Source of the DNA: Streptomyces sp. NBC_00448 | Lineage (GTDB): Bacteria > Actinomycetota > Actinomycetes > Streptomycetales > Streptomycetaceae | DNA length: 64,000 bases | Direction of reading: 5' to 3' | Assembly: GCF_036014115.1 (NCBI RefSeq) | Contig: NZ_CP107913.1 | Location: forward strand, 5,255,001-5,319,000 | Shown here: in pieces, positions 8,189 through 17,160 of the stretch | Layout: each line of letters begins with the position of its first letter | Numbering within the stretch: position 1 is the stretch's first letter | Notes under the pieces: model-generated | Databases searched by the model: none | The model's input: only the letters and a program-made list of their open reading frames with translations | What the model was told of the DNA's origin: nothing | Position numbers and translations under genes: made by a program

Positions 8189-9798
8189 TCCTCCAGCTCG
8201 CCCGCGCCGCTGGAGAACTGGGCGAGCCGGAAGATCACGAACTCCGCGGGCTTCACCGGGGAGACGCCGATCTCGCAGATCACCCGGCCGAGGTCCACCG
8301 ACTCCGGCGGGTTGGTCTCGGCGTCGCACTTCACGTAGTAGGCGTCGTCCGGCTGGCCGCCGAACAGTGCGCCGCCGCGCCACTCGGTGACCAGGAAGGC
8401 CGAGATGTTGCGCCTGATCCGGGCCCACAGCGCCTGGTCGTTGGGCTCGAAGACGACCCACTGGGTGCCGGCCAGGATCGACTCTTCGAGGTAGTTGAAG
8501 TACCGGCGGATGTTCAGGTAGCGCCAGGCCGGGTCGGAGGACAGGGTGCGCGCACCCCAGACCCTGATGCCGCGGCCGGGGAAGGAGCGGATGCAGTTGA
8601 TGCCCAGCGGGTTGAGCAGGTCCTGCTCGCCGCGGGTGATCTGCATCTCCAGGTCCACCGCGCCGCGCACCACCTCGTTGGCGGGCGCCTTGTGCACGCC
8701 GCGCTCGAAGTCGTTGCGGGCCCAGATGCCGGCCACGTGGCCGCTCGGCGGGACCAGCCGGGTCTGGCCGCCGGCCGGGTCGAAGACCTTGATCCACGGG
8801 TAGTACAGCGCCGCGTACTTGGAGTCGTAGTTGGACGTCTCCTGGCGCCACACGCGGATCTCCCGCGCGTTGAGCCCGGGCGGCGGGTCGATGATCGCCA
8901 GCCGGTCGCCCATCAGCTCGCAGTGCGCGATCAGGCCGAGCTGGACGGCCTTGACGGACTCCAGGTCGATCGCGCCGCGCTGGTAGGCCGCCATCAGGTC
9001 GGGGACGGCGACCATGGAGATCTCGTCCACCGCCTCCAGGCCGCCGAAGCCGGTGCGGTCGGCGCTGTCGCCGAGGTACTCGCCGACACCGATCGTCTCG
9101 CCGCTGTCGGAGCCCGCCGGTCCGGAGGTCGCGGGGAGCGAGGCCGGAGCGGCGAGCGCCACGGTCTGGTTCTCCGGACGGACCAGCTGGCCGGAGGCGG
9201 CCGCCTCCTTGACGGTGATGAGCTTGGAGCGCTCCTTCACCTGGGTGACGACGTAGTTGCGGTTGCCCCGCTTGGCGGTCACGTCGAAGGTCTCGACGGT
9301 CTTCTCGCCGTCCTTGACGAGCAGCCGGAAGCGCTCGGCGGGGCCTTCGCCCTCGGCGTCCGCGACCTCGACGCTGAGCGGACCGGCCTCGCCGGGCGCG
9401 AGCGCCGCGACCTTGAAGGTGCCGAGCGTGGTGTCCTCGCCGGCGGTCAGGGCGGCCGGGCCGGCGCCACCGCCGGCAACGGCGGCCGGCTGCTTGCCGG
9501 TGCCGCCCGCTGCCTGGCCCGACACTCCGCCGGTCTCGCCGCCCACCCGGACGACGTAGGCCGCGGAGCCTCCGTTGTTGAAGAAGCCGTAGACCGAGTG
9601 CGCGAGGAAGTAGCCGTCGGTGAACTCACCGAAGGACGCGACGTACTGCGTCCAGTTGGTCACCAGGGTCGGCTCGTTGAGCGGACCGGTGGGCGCCAGA
9701 CCGACGAAGGCGGCAACCGATGTGCCCACCCCCTCGATCGGGCGGGAACCGCTGGCCACTTCCTCCACGTAGACGCCCGGCGACAGATACGACGGCAT
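8185..9798 (-). CDS. eCIS contractile sheath protein
   Basis: A 537-residue tail sheath protein. The N-terminus (MPSYLSPGVYVEEVASGSRP, GVGTSVAAFVGLAPTGPLNEP) and the C-terminal domain (YAALYYPWIKVFDP, VPPSGHVAGIWARND, GVHKAPANE, RGIRVWGARTLS, YLNIRRYFNYLEESI) are diagnostic of the sheath family. The middle (about residues 100-265) is a Gly/Ala-rich, variable insertion domain typical of the outer sheath surface. Subunits polymerise around the inner tube and contract to drive it out. GGAG lies 8 bases before the ATG. It is the first leftward gene of the apparatus operon; its stop overlaps the mini-ORF start. Confidence 0.96.
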   Translation of the reverse strand: MPSYLSPGVYVEEVASGSRPIEGVGTSVAAFVGLAPTGPLNEPTLVTNWTQYVASFGEFTDGYFLAHSVYGFFNNGGSAAYVVRVGGETGGVSGQAAGGTGKQPAAVAGGGAGPAALTAGEDTTLGTFKVAALAPGEAGPLSVEVADAEGEGPAERFRLLVKDGEKTVETFDVTAKRGNRNYVVTQVKERSKLITVKEAAASGQLVRPENQTVALAAPASLPATSGPAGSDSGETIGVGEYLGDSADRTGFGGLEAVDEISMVAVPDLMAAYQRGAIDLESVKAVQLGLIAHCELMGDRLAIIDPPPGLNAREIRVWRQETSNYDSKYAALYYPWIKVFDPAGGQTRLVPPSGHVAGIWARNDFERGVHKAPANEVVRGAVDLEMQITRGEQDLLNPLGINCIRSFPGRGIRVWGARTLSSDPAWRYLNIRRYFNYLEESILAGTQWVVFEPNDQALWARIRRNISAFLVTEWRGGALFGGQPDDAYYVKCDAETNPPESVDLGRVICEIGVSPVKPAEFVIFRLAQFSSGAGELEE

Positions 9799-10186
9799 GC
9801 GCTGATCTCCTCGGGGTACGAGAAAAGGGTCGACTCTCACCCTCGCTCGCCCGGCCCGTGACCGAAACGTCCTGCGGTGCCTTTCCGGGGGCAGTTCCGC
9901 TGCCCCCGAGGGCAGCGCGCCGCTGCCGGGGTCGGGCCGTGCCTGCCGTCTCCGCGCCGCGACACCCCGGTGCCCGCCCGACTCGTCACCGTATGTCCAC
10001 GCATGGCGGGACCCGCGCCGGTGCCCGGTGGCACGCCGCGTGCCCCCGCGGGCGGTTCGCCGGTCCTCGGGGGCGGGTGGCGCGCTTGGTGCGCCTGAGG
10101 TCTGCCCCTGGGAGTGCCCCCGTAGTCCTTGCGCCGGGCCCGGAGTTTGCCGTAGGCAGTGGGGGTCAGCCACGGAGTGGGTGGGC
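9799..10186 (+). other. Divergent intergenic region between sheath operon and DUF4157 gene
   Basis: These 388 bases separate the leftward apparatus operon from the rightward DUF4157 gene and must hold both promoters. I see no convincing -35/-10 pair, no long inverted repeat and no small ORF with a good ribosome site. The stretch is GC-rich with codon-like periodicity but no recognisable protein. Confidence 0.5.
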
Positions 10187-11289
10187 ATGCGCGCGCACGA
10201 CAAGGTCGACGAGGTGTCCGCGGCCGGGCGTTCCCGGCCTTCCGCGCCGCCCCGCCCGGCGGTCGCCGGGCCGCGGCCGGCACCCGGCACGAGCGCCGCC
10301 GGACTCCTGGCCCTGCAGCGCGCCGTGGGCAACTCCGCCGTGGCCCGCATGCTCCAGGACGACGAGCACGGGCACGGGCACCCGCACGGCGCGGGCTGCG
10401 GGCACGGCCCGGCCGTCCAGCGCTCCGCGGTGCACAGCGTGCTGCGCGGCTCCGGCCGCGCGCCGGCCGCCCCGCTGCGCGCCGAGATGGAGGCGCGGCT
10501 CGGCGCCGACTTCGGTGACGTGCGCATTCACGACGACAGCGCCGCCCGGCGCTCGGCGGCGGAGTTGGGCGCCCGCGCCTACACCTCGGGCCACCACGTG
10601 GTGGTGGGCGACGGCGGCGCCGACAAGCGCACGCTCGCCCACGAACTCACCCACGTCATCCAGCAGCGCACCGGCCCGGTCGCCGGCACGCCCACCGGGG
10701 ACGGGCTGCGGGTCAGCGACCCGGGCGACGCGTACGAGCGAGGCGGAGCGCGACGCCGAGCGGGCGATGTCGGCGCCGGTCCCGGTGCGGACCGCGCCGG
10801 AGCGGGCGGGCACGGCCCAGGGCGCCGGGCCCGCGCCCGAGTTGACCGGCACCCCCGCCATCCAGCGGGTCGCGGTCCGCCACCAAGCCGTTCGTGCTGC
10901 GGCTGCTGGCGGACGCGGCTCCCGTCCGGCCGGGCGCGGAGGGGCTGGTGGGCGGCGTCGACCTCAACGGCGGTGACCCGTACGGCGCCGACGTGGAGTC
11001 GGCCCGCCGCGCCCGTCTCGTGCCGGCGCGGGTCGCGGTGAGCGACGAGCGGAACGTGCCGTTCGACGAGGCCGCCGGCCGGCGGCGGATCGAGGACGGG
11101 CTGCGCGAGCGCGGCCTGTCGCCCGACGACGCGGCCGGCTGGAACGCCGCGTTCGGCGCGGAGTGGGGCGAGTTGCGGCAGGACCCCGACCGGGTGCCGT
11201 CCTGGGTGCCGCACGTCCGGTTCGCGGACCCGGCCGCACCCGCGGGGCTGCGGCCCGGCCTGGCGTGGGACTCGGCCGCCTACGGCTGA
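10187..11289 (+). pseudogene. DUF4157 eCIS-cargo-type protein, frameshifted
   Basis: Residues 1-185 are intact: a short disordered N-terminus, the LLALQRAVGNSAVARML motif (about 40-56), a His/Cys-rich HGHGHPHGAGCGHG stretch, PAVQRSAVHSVL, then a DUF4157 domain with AHELTHVIQQ at 151-160 (HExxH). Comparison with the intact paralogue at 38494 shows that after YER (about base 10740) the frame must move to read EAERDAERAMSAPVP, as if two bases (CG) were lost. A second shift near 10870-10890 leads into a final 130-residue segment (RLLADAAPVRPGAEGLVGGV ... GLAWDSAAYG) of unknown family. So either the gene is dead, or there are sequence errors, or the tail is a separate gene starting at a GTG near 10891. 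DUF4157 proteins mark eCIS-associated cargo and toxins. Confidence 0.75.
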
Positions 11290-11395
11290 GCGGCCCCGCG
11301 CCCGCCCCCCGGGGGCAACTCCCCCGCCCGCACGGACACCAGCCCTGCCTCGCGGTCCGCTGCCGATCCGGGGCCCGGCACCGTAGCGTCGGGGT

Positions 11396-12781
11396 GTGAG
11401 CCTTTGGACCTCCCTCGAACCCCCGTCCGCCACGGTCGACCCGGGCAGCGCCACGACCGTACGGTTGCGCCTGCGGAACACCGGCGACGTCGTGGACGAG
11501 TACCGCTTCATGCCGGTCGGTGACCTCGCTCCGTACATCACGGTCGAGCCGCCGCTGCTGCGGCTCTACCCGGGCACCGTCGACACCGTCCATCTCACCA
11601 TCGCGCCGCCGCGCACCCCGGACGCCACCGCCGGGCCCAACCCGTACGGCGTCCAGATCGTGCCCACCGAGAATCCCGAGGCCACCACGGTCCCGGAGGG
11701 CAACATCACCATCACGCCCTTCACCGAGGTGCGGGCCGAGCTGGTGCCGCACACCGTCAAGGGCCGCTTCCGGGGCCGCTCCAAGCTCGCGGTGGACAAC
11801 CTCGGCAACACGAAGCTGACCGCCTCGATCGTCGGCGCCGACAACGGCGACCAGGTCTCGTACGACATCCACCCGGCCAACGTGCAGATCGAGCCCGGCC
11901 GGGCCGCGTTCGTCAAGACCACCCTCAAGCCGCGCCAGATCGCCTGGTTCGGGCGCAAGGAGAACCGCCCCTTCCGGCTGGCGGTCCAGCGCTCGGGCGC
12001 CAACCCGCTCGACGTCGACGGGACGTATGTGCAGCGCGGGGTGCTGCCCCGCTTCCTGGCCACCTTCCTCGGGCTGATGGTCGGGCTCGTGATCGCCGCG
12101 GTCGCGCTGTGGTTCGCCTACAAGCCGCAAGTGGCCAGCCTCGCGGGGCAGAAGGTCCAGCAGGCGGCCGCGAGCACGCTGCCGACCCCGGCGGCGCCGG
12201 TGACGCCGCCGCCGACCACCAGCCCCGTGGAGACGACGCCCCCGGCGTCGCCCGCCGGATCGTCGGGCGGGTCCGGGGGCGGTGGCGAGCAAAAGAAGAA
12301 GAAGGCACCGCCGGCCACGGCGGCGACCGCGGTGCAGAAGCTCGCCGCGAGCGACCCCACCGGCCGGCACATCTGCTACCGCGTCTACGTCAGCGACAAG
12401 GGCTGGAGCAAGCCCGCGTGCGACGGCGTCACGGCGGGTTCGACGGAGGACGACGGCGGCGCCATCGAGGAGATCAACATCGCGGAGGCCGGTGTGGGAG
12501 GCGGGCAGCTCAACGCGTACCGCGAGGACGGCGGGTGGCGGCCTCCGGGGTGGCAGAAGCAGGCCGACGGCATCGACATGTACTCGGGGACCGCGGGCAA
12601 GGGCATCCGCCTGTCCGGCTTCGGTGTCGGTGCCAACCAGGGAACGATCTGCCGGAACGCCTTCCTGCAGGGCAGCGGGTGGGGCGGCCTGGGCTGCAAC
12701 GACCCCTCCAAGGACGCCTGGATCTTCGGCGGGACCACGACCACCTCGGCGATCCTGCAGGCCATCAGGCTCACGGTCTGA
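11396..12781 (+). CDS. eCIS-locus single-pass membrane protein with ChW-like repeats
   Basis: A 461-residue protein without a cleavable signal. Residues 1-213 look like two immunoglobulin-type beta domains (ATVDPGSATTVRLRLRNTG, RSKLAVDNLGNTKLTASIVG). A hydrophobic helix spans about 217-242 (RFLATFLGLMVGLVIAAVAL), followed by a Pro/Thr/Gly/Lys linker to about 315. The C-terminal 145 residues hold three units like clostridial hydrophobic-W repeats (GW...G..AG...IE.I.I): about 325-362, 370-410 and 418-459. N-terminal cytoplasmic and C-terminal exterior topology is inferred from the KKKK side and repeat type. It sits between the DUF4157 gene and the ATPase, so it is probably the factor linking cytoplasmic CIS particles to the membrane; its layout resembles the Streptomyces CisA type, from memory and not verified. 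Confidence 0.75.
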   Translation: MSLWTSLEPPSATVDPGSATTVRLRLRNTGDVVDEYRFMPVGDLAPYITVEPPLLRLYPGTVDTVHLTIAPPRTPDATAGPNPYGVQIVPTENPEATTVPEGNITITPFTEVRAELVPHTVKGRFRGRSKLAVDNLGNTKLTASIVGADNGDQVSYDIHPANVQIEPGRAAFVKTTLKPRQIAWFGRKENRPFRLAVQRSGANPLDVDGTYVQRGVLPRFLATFLGLMVGLVIAAVALWFAYKPQVASLAGQKVQQAAASTLPTPAAPVTPPPTTSPVETTPPASPAGSSGGSGGGGEQKKKKAPPATAATAVQKLAASDPTGRHICYRVYVSDKGWSKPACDGVTAGSTEDDGGAIEEINIAEAGVGGGQLNAYREDGGWRPPGWQKQADGIDMYSGTAGKGIRLSGFGVGANQGTICRNAFLQGSGWGGLGCNDPSKDAWIFGGTTTTSAILQAIRLTV

Positions 12782-12793
12782 GCGCCCGGCCCC

Positions 12794-12833
12794 TTCGCCG
12801 GTCGGCCGGCTGACCGGCCCGCCGACCGGCGAA
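12794..12833. terminator. Bidirectional terminator between convergent eCIS genes
   Basis: A perfect 13-base inverted repeat, TTCGCCGGTCGGC at 12794-12806 and GCCGACCGGCGAA at 12821-12833, with a 14-base loop. It fills most of the 60-base gap between the membrane protein gene and the ATPase gene, which converge here. Confidence 0.75.
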
Positions 12834-12841
12834 CCGCGGCG

Positions 12842-15085
12842 TCACCAGTCGCTGTTGTCGTCCAGCACCAGCCGGCCCGCCTTGCGGTACTCGCGCTGCG
12901 CCCCCGCCAGCAGGTCCGCGGTGCCGACCGGGGCGCCGCGGCCGGCGGCGGCGTACGCGGCGGTGACCACCGCGCTGCGGATCGAACCGCCGGCCAGCTC
13001 GAACTGCCGTGCCACCGCGTCCGGTTCGATGTCGTCGGCGCACGGCACGTGGGCCAGGCTGTGCCGCCACAGCGCCAGCCGCTGGGCGGGGTCGGGGAAC
13101 GGGAAGTCGACCACCATGTCCAGCCGTCGGGTGAACGCGTCGTCCACGTTGGCCCGCAGGTTCGTGGTGAGCAGCGCGATGCCGTCGAAGGACTCCAGCC
13201 GCTGGAGCAGGTAGGCGCTCTCCATGTTGGCGTAGCGGTCGTGGGCGTCCTTCACCTCCGACCGCTTGCCGAACACCGAGTCGGCCTCGTCGAAGAGGAG
13301 CACCGCGTCGGTGCGGTCGGCCTCGGTGAAGACGCGCTCCAGGTTCTTCTCGGTCTCGCCGACGTACTTGTCGACGATCGAGGAGAGCTGCACCACGTAG
13401 AGGTCCAGGCCGAGTTCGGCGGCGACCACCTCGGCCGAGAGCGTCTTGCCGGTGCCGGAGCCGCCCGCGAAGAGCGCCAGCACGCCCCGGCCGCGACCGC
13501 CGCCGGCGCTCAACCGCCAGTCGCCGAGCACCTGGTCGCGGTGGCGCGCGCGCATGGCCAGCTCGCGCAGCTGGGCGAGCGGACCGTCCGGCAGCACCAG
13601 GTCGTCCCAGCCGACGGCGGGCCTGATCCGGCGGGCGTGGCGTTCGAGGCCGGACGCGGACTGCTGCCGCGCGGCGAGCCGCAGGTGCCCGGCGGACAGC
13701 GGGGTGCCGTCGAACTCGGCCAGCTCGCGGGCGACTTGGGCGACCCGGCGGATACGGTCGCCGCCGAGCCGGTACGGCGCGACGACCGGCGCCAGGTCGA
13801 AGCCGGCGGCTTCGACGGCCTCGATCTCCTTGCCGGCCTCGGTGGTCGCCGCACCGGACCCGGAACCGGAGTCGGCCCCGCTGTCCGTGCCGGGGCCGGT
13901 CGTGCCGAGCGCCGCCGTCCAGGTGTCGAGGTCGCCGGCCCGCTGCCGGGGCGCGTCGAGCACGAGCGGGTCGCGATCGGCCCACTGCGGGTCGTACGGC
14001 CGGGTGCCCGTCATGATCACGGTGACGTCGTCGACCGCCAGGGCGCGGACGAGCGCGGCGGCGGCGCCGGGCTCGTCCGGTACGGGGGCGACCAGGACCG
14101 CGTGGCCGCGCAGCCGTGCCTCGCGCAGCAGTTGGGGGAGCGGGGCGGTGGCCGCGGCACCGCGCTCGGGGCCGGGCCCGTGGCCGGCGGGGTCGTCGTC
14201 CCGGCCGTCGTCGCCGGGGGCGGGGGAGTGTCCCGCGGGGGTGAAGTGCAGGGCGGGCAGCGCGGCCGCGCCGAGCGCGGCGGCGGCGCAGGCGATGCCG
14301 TCGCCCTCGCGCTGCTCGCGCAGGTAGACCGTGGCCGGGCCGGTCGCGAGGCGTTTGGCGAGCCGTTCCACCAGCGGGTCGTCCGCCGCGGCCGGCCGGC
14401 CGAGCGGCCGGACCCGGCCGGCGAGCGCGGGGTCGGGGGTGTCGTCGCCGACGAGGTGGGCGGCGACCCGGTCCGGGACCCGCAACGACCGGCTGAGGAA
14501 GGGGCGTTCGCCCTCCTCGACCACGATCAGGCCGAGCGCGGCCAGCGGTGCCGACGGGTGGAAGCGGGCGCGGCCCTCGGCGCGGTGCGCGGGCACCCCG
14601 CACAGGTCGAGCGCGAGGCCGACGGTCGCCCGGCGGCGGCTGACGTCGTCGTTGAGGTAGCCGTAGAGCGGTTCGAAGGTGCGGTCGAGGTCGGGGGCGA
14701 GCACGGTGAGCAGGATGCGGGCGTCCAGCTCGGACAGGCCGAGCCGGGCGGCGAGCCGGTGCAGCCGGTCGCCGCCGGACCCGCCGCCGAACGCGTCGTC
14801 GGACGGGTCGCCGAACGTGTCGGCGCCTTCGCCGGCGAACGTGCTGCCCTCCTCCGCCGCGGCCGGGCGCAGCAGATGCCGTACCGCTTCGTCGGTCAGG
14901 TACAGGCCGCGCAGCGGATCGGCGGCGGTCGGGTCGGAGGCGCTGCGGTGCTCGACGAGCAGGGCGACCCGGTCGCGCAGCCGGCCGAGCCTGCGGACCA
15001 GGGCGTCCGAGTCCAGGTCCGTGCCGCTGCCGCTGCCGCTGCCGCTGCCGGTGGCCGTGCCGGTGGCGGGTGTCGCGGCGGTCAC
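12842..15085 (-). CDS. eCIS AAA+ ATPase
   Basis: A 747-residue ATPase. The C-terminal AAA+ module has Walker A GGSGTGKTLS at about 541, Walker B AVLLFDEADSVFGKR around 599, the sensor LLTTNLRANVDDAFTRRLD and the arginine-finger region. The preceding 540 residues carry the winged N-terminal region seen in eCIS ATPases (SELDARILLTVLAPDLDRTFEPLYGYLNDDVSRRRATVGLALDL). Family members (Cis15/Afp15/Pvc15-like) are needed for particle assembly, possibly loading or remodelling; the exact substrate is unknown. The GTG start is fixed by a GTGA overlap with the DUF4255 stop and is followed by a GSGSGSG tract; reading further upstream would only be antisense noise in the DUF4255 gene. Confidence 0.92.
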   Translation of the reverse strand: MTAATPATGTATGSGSGSGSGTDLDSDALVRRLGRLRDRVALLVEHRSASDPTAADPLRGLYLTDEAVRHLLRPAAAEEGSTFAGEGADTFGDPSDDAFGGGSGGDRLHRLAARLGLSELDARILLTVLAPDLDRTFEPLYGYLNDDVSRRRATVGLALDLCGVPAHRAEGRARFHPSAPLAALGLIVVEEGERPFLSRSLRVPDRVAAHLVGDDTPDPALAGRVRPLGRPAAADDPLVERLAKRLATGPATVYLREQREGDGIACAAAALGAAALPALHFTPAGHSPAPGDDGRDDDPAGHGPGPERGAAATAPLPQLLREARLRGHAVLVAPVPDEPGAAAALVRALAVDDVTVIMTGTRPYDPQWADRDPLVLDAPRQRAGDLDTWTAALGTTGPGTDSGADSGSGSGAATTEAGKEIEAVEAAGFDLAPVVAPYRLGGDRIRRVAQVARELAEFDGTPLSAGHLRLAARQQSASGLERHARRIRPAVGWDDLVLPDGPLAQLRELAMRARHRDQVLGDWRLSAGGGRGRGVLALFAGGSGTGKTLSAEVVAAELGLDLYVVQLSSIVDKYVGETEKNLERVFTEADRTDAVLLFDEADSVFGKRSEVKDAHDRYANMESAYLLQRLESFDGIALLTTNLRANVDDAFTRRLDMVVDFPFPDPAQRLALWRHSLAHVPCADDIEPDAVARQFELAGGSIRSAVVTAAYAAAGRGAPVGTADLLAGAQREYRKAGRLVLDDNSDW

Positions 15086-15741
15086 TCGGCCGCGCCCGGG
15101 GCCGCGTCCTCGCGGCCGGCGAGGTGGCGGGGGCGGTGGTAGCGCTCGGCGGAGCCTTCGAGGGTGCCGTCGGTGCCGCGTACCCGCACGCCCGCGCCTT
15201 CGGTGACCGGCGGCCCGGCGTCGTACTCGGGGTAGGCCGGGAAGGGCGCGGTGACCGTGACGTCCAGCGACGGCTTGAGTTCGCCGCCGAGCGCCGACCA
15301 GATCTCGGCGAACGAACGGGAGTCGGTCTGGGAGCCGGCGACGGTGAGCGGGACGGTCAGCCCGAGTGCGGCCAGCGCGCCCGTCAACTCCTCGGGCGGC
15401 AGCACCTCGTGGGGCAGCAGGGTGGACAGCACAGCGGACAGCAGGCGGTGTTCGTCCTGCGGCTGCTTGGTCCAGGCGGTGACCAGGTACGACAACCGGT
15501 ACCAGCGCGGCGGTTGGCGCCGGCGCAGCACGATGCCCCGCTCGTCGCGGACCGCGACCGCGCCCCGCTCCCGCCGGGCGACGTCCTCGCGGATGTCGTA
15601 GAGATAGGCGTCGATGGTCGGCGCGTTGCGCCGGGCGGCCCAGTCGCGGGTCGGTGCCTCGAAGGCGATGTCGACACCGGTTCCGGCCAGGGCGCCGCCG
15701 GAGAGCAGCCCCCTGAGGACTTCGTCCACCTCGTGTATCAC
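15082..15741 (-). CDS. eCIS tube cap/terminator protein (DUF4255)
   Basis: A 219-residue protein with the DUF4255 signature: MIHEVDEVLRGLLSGGAL, IAFEAPTRDWAARRNAPTID, YLYDIREDVARRERG, PPRWYRLSYLVTAWT, EHRLLSAVLSTLLPHEVLP. Family knowledge: these (Pvc16/Afp16-like) cap the tube-sheath end distal to the baseplate and set completion. The C-terminal 45 residues are a less ordered, charged tail. Its GTG start lacks a strong ribosome site. It precedes and overlaps the ATPase gene; together they form a second leftward apparatus operon. Confidence 0.92.
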   Translation of the reverse strand: MIHEVDEVLRGLLSGGALAGTGVDIAFEAPTRDWAARRNAPTIDAYLYDIREDVARRERGAVAVRDERGIVLRRRQPPRWYRLSYLVTAWTKQPQDEHRLLSAVLSTLLPHEVLPPEELTGALAALGLTVPLTVAGSQTDSRSFAEIWSALGGELKPSLDVTVTAPFPAYPEYDAGPPVTEGAGVRVRGTDGTLEGSAERYHRPRHLAGREDAAPGAAE

Positions 15742-15865
15742 GGTCGAGCCCTTCGCTGTGCACGGTGGGTTGCGTACTCGTACGTCGACGAGTCGGCCCG
15801 GCCGTCCGGTGGCCGGGTGGACCGGTGACCGGGGTGGCCGCCGGGCGGTTCGCCGCCGGTGGCGG

Positions 15866-16525
15866 TCAGATGTAGCCCTCGCGCAGCGCGTAGGCCACGG
15901 CGTGCGCGCGGTTGCGCAGCCGCAGGCGGGTGGTCAGGCTGTGCATCACGTTCTTGACGGTCCGCTCCGAGTACGACAGCTTGCTGGCGATCTCGCCGGT
16001 CTCCATGCCCTCCGCGACCAGCCGCAGGACGTCGACCTCGCGCGGGGTCAGCCCCGACGCCGGGTCGCCGGGCAGGTGTTTGGCGTTGCGGTGCATGATG
16101 CCGACCTGGGTCATGAGCCGTCCGAGCAGATCGGAGGGCAGGTCGCCGTCGCCCCGCGAGGCGGCGAGCACGGCCTGCAGGATGCGCTGCCCGGTGGCCT
16201 CATGGCGCCAGACTATGGCGCCCACCCCGCAGTCGATCACCTGGAGCAGTTCGGCCTCGCGGATCAGGTTCGCCACCAGCACCGCCCGTACGCCGTCGGT
16301 GCGGACGAGTTGGCGGAGCCGGGAGAGCGTGTTCTCGTCGAGCGCGACCGCGAGGAGGACCGCGACGGTCCCGGGCTGCCGGCTCTCCGCGTCGACCAAC
16401 CGGATCTCCGGCCGCTGGCTGAGCTGGCTGGTGACTCCCGCGAGCGAGATCGGGTCCGGAGCGTGGACCGTGACGGGGATTCTGGAGGTGGCACCCGACA
16501 GATCAGAGGGCGTGGAGAGCACCAC
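15866..16525 (-). CDS. LuxR-family regulator with degenerate receiver
   Basis: A 219-residue protein. The C-terminal HTH is a clear LuxR/NarL domain (GLTPREVDVLRLVAEGMETG, EIASKLSYSERTVKNVMHSL, RNRAHAVAYALREG). The N-terminal half has the layout of a receiver, but the strand that normally ends in the phosphoacceptor Asp reads TVAVLLAVALDEN, with Ala where LLD is expected, and the acidic pocket is reduced, so phosphorylation by a kinase is doubtful. Start GTG has AAAGGA 8 bases upstream; an in-frame ATG about 24 codons earlier (at 16597) overlaps a possible promoter. Lying just outside the DUF4255 gene in the same direction, it is a natural candidate regulator of the CIS genes (inference). Confidence 0.82.
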   Translation of the reverse strand: MVLSTPSDLSGATSRIPVTVHAPDPISLAGVTSQLSQRPEIRLVDAESRQPGTVAVLLAVALDENTLSRLRQLVRTDGVRAVLVANLIREAELLQVIDCGVGAIVWRHEATGQRILQAVLAASRGDGDLPSDLLGRLMTQVGIMHRNAKHLPGDPASGLTPREVDVLRLVAEGMETGEIASKLSYSERTVKNVMHSLTTRLRLRNRAHAVAYALREGYI

Positions 16526-16592
16526 GGTCTCAGTCCTTTCGCCCGCACAGAGGTGGGAGTTGCACACTCCTGTGGTCAGTGTTTCCCGCGTC

Positions 16593-16622
16593 ATCATGCT
16601 CCGCCATGTGAACCCATACCAA
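16593..16622 (-). promoter_or_regulatory. Candidate promoter of the LuxR regulator
   Basis: On the minus strand TTGGTA (16617-16622) and CATGAT (16593-16598) are separated by 18 bases and lie about 70 bases upstream of the GTG. The match to a housekeeping promoter is moderate. Confidence 0.35.
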
Positions 16623-17160
16623 CCCGTACCCACCTTCGGTCGCACTGCGGACGTAATCGGTAGGAGGGGGTTGAAGCGTTTCAGAGTTCCGCACCGACGA
16701 CGTATCCGGCCAGTTGTCCTCGTCACAGCCTGGCGTGGACGGTTGCCCGTTCGGACCCGACGATCTTGCCCCTGTGGACACGCCGAGAGCCGCTGGGGAC
16801 GGGCCCCGGGCGGCCGTTGGGCGTCCGCCGTGCCCGGTTCGTGGTGGTGTCGCTGCCCGAAGACGCCGTGTTCCCTGCCCGGTTGACCGTTCAACGATGG
16901 CCGAATCTGATCGGTTGGCCGAGGTTTCGGGTCGCGATCGCGCGGATCTGGCGGCGGCTGAAATTGAGAGCAGAATCACCGTGGTGAAAAGCGGAAGGGG
17001 CGCGTGGGATGTTTGTCCCCACGCGCCGGAGCCGCCCCCCGGGTCGCGGGAGCGCCCGGGAATCCGCGTGCGGGCGGGCGCTGCGGGCTCCGGAAAGCCC
17101 GGTGATGGAACGCTGTTGGACCGCGGTGACGGCATGCCGCGACGGAGGAGAGGACCCCGT
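16623..17160. other. Divergent intergenic region without recognisable genes
   Basis: About 540 bases between the eCIS-side LuxR regulator and the P-loop kinase gene. Local AT content is higher than in the neighbouring genes, around 16970-17000 for example, which fits promoter DNA for the rightward kinase gene. I see no ORF with good coding bias, no RNA gene and no strong repeat. Confidence 0.5.
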
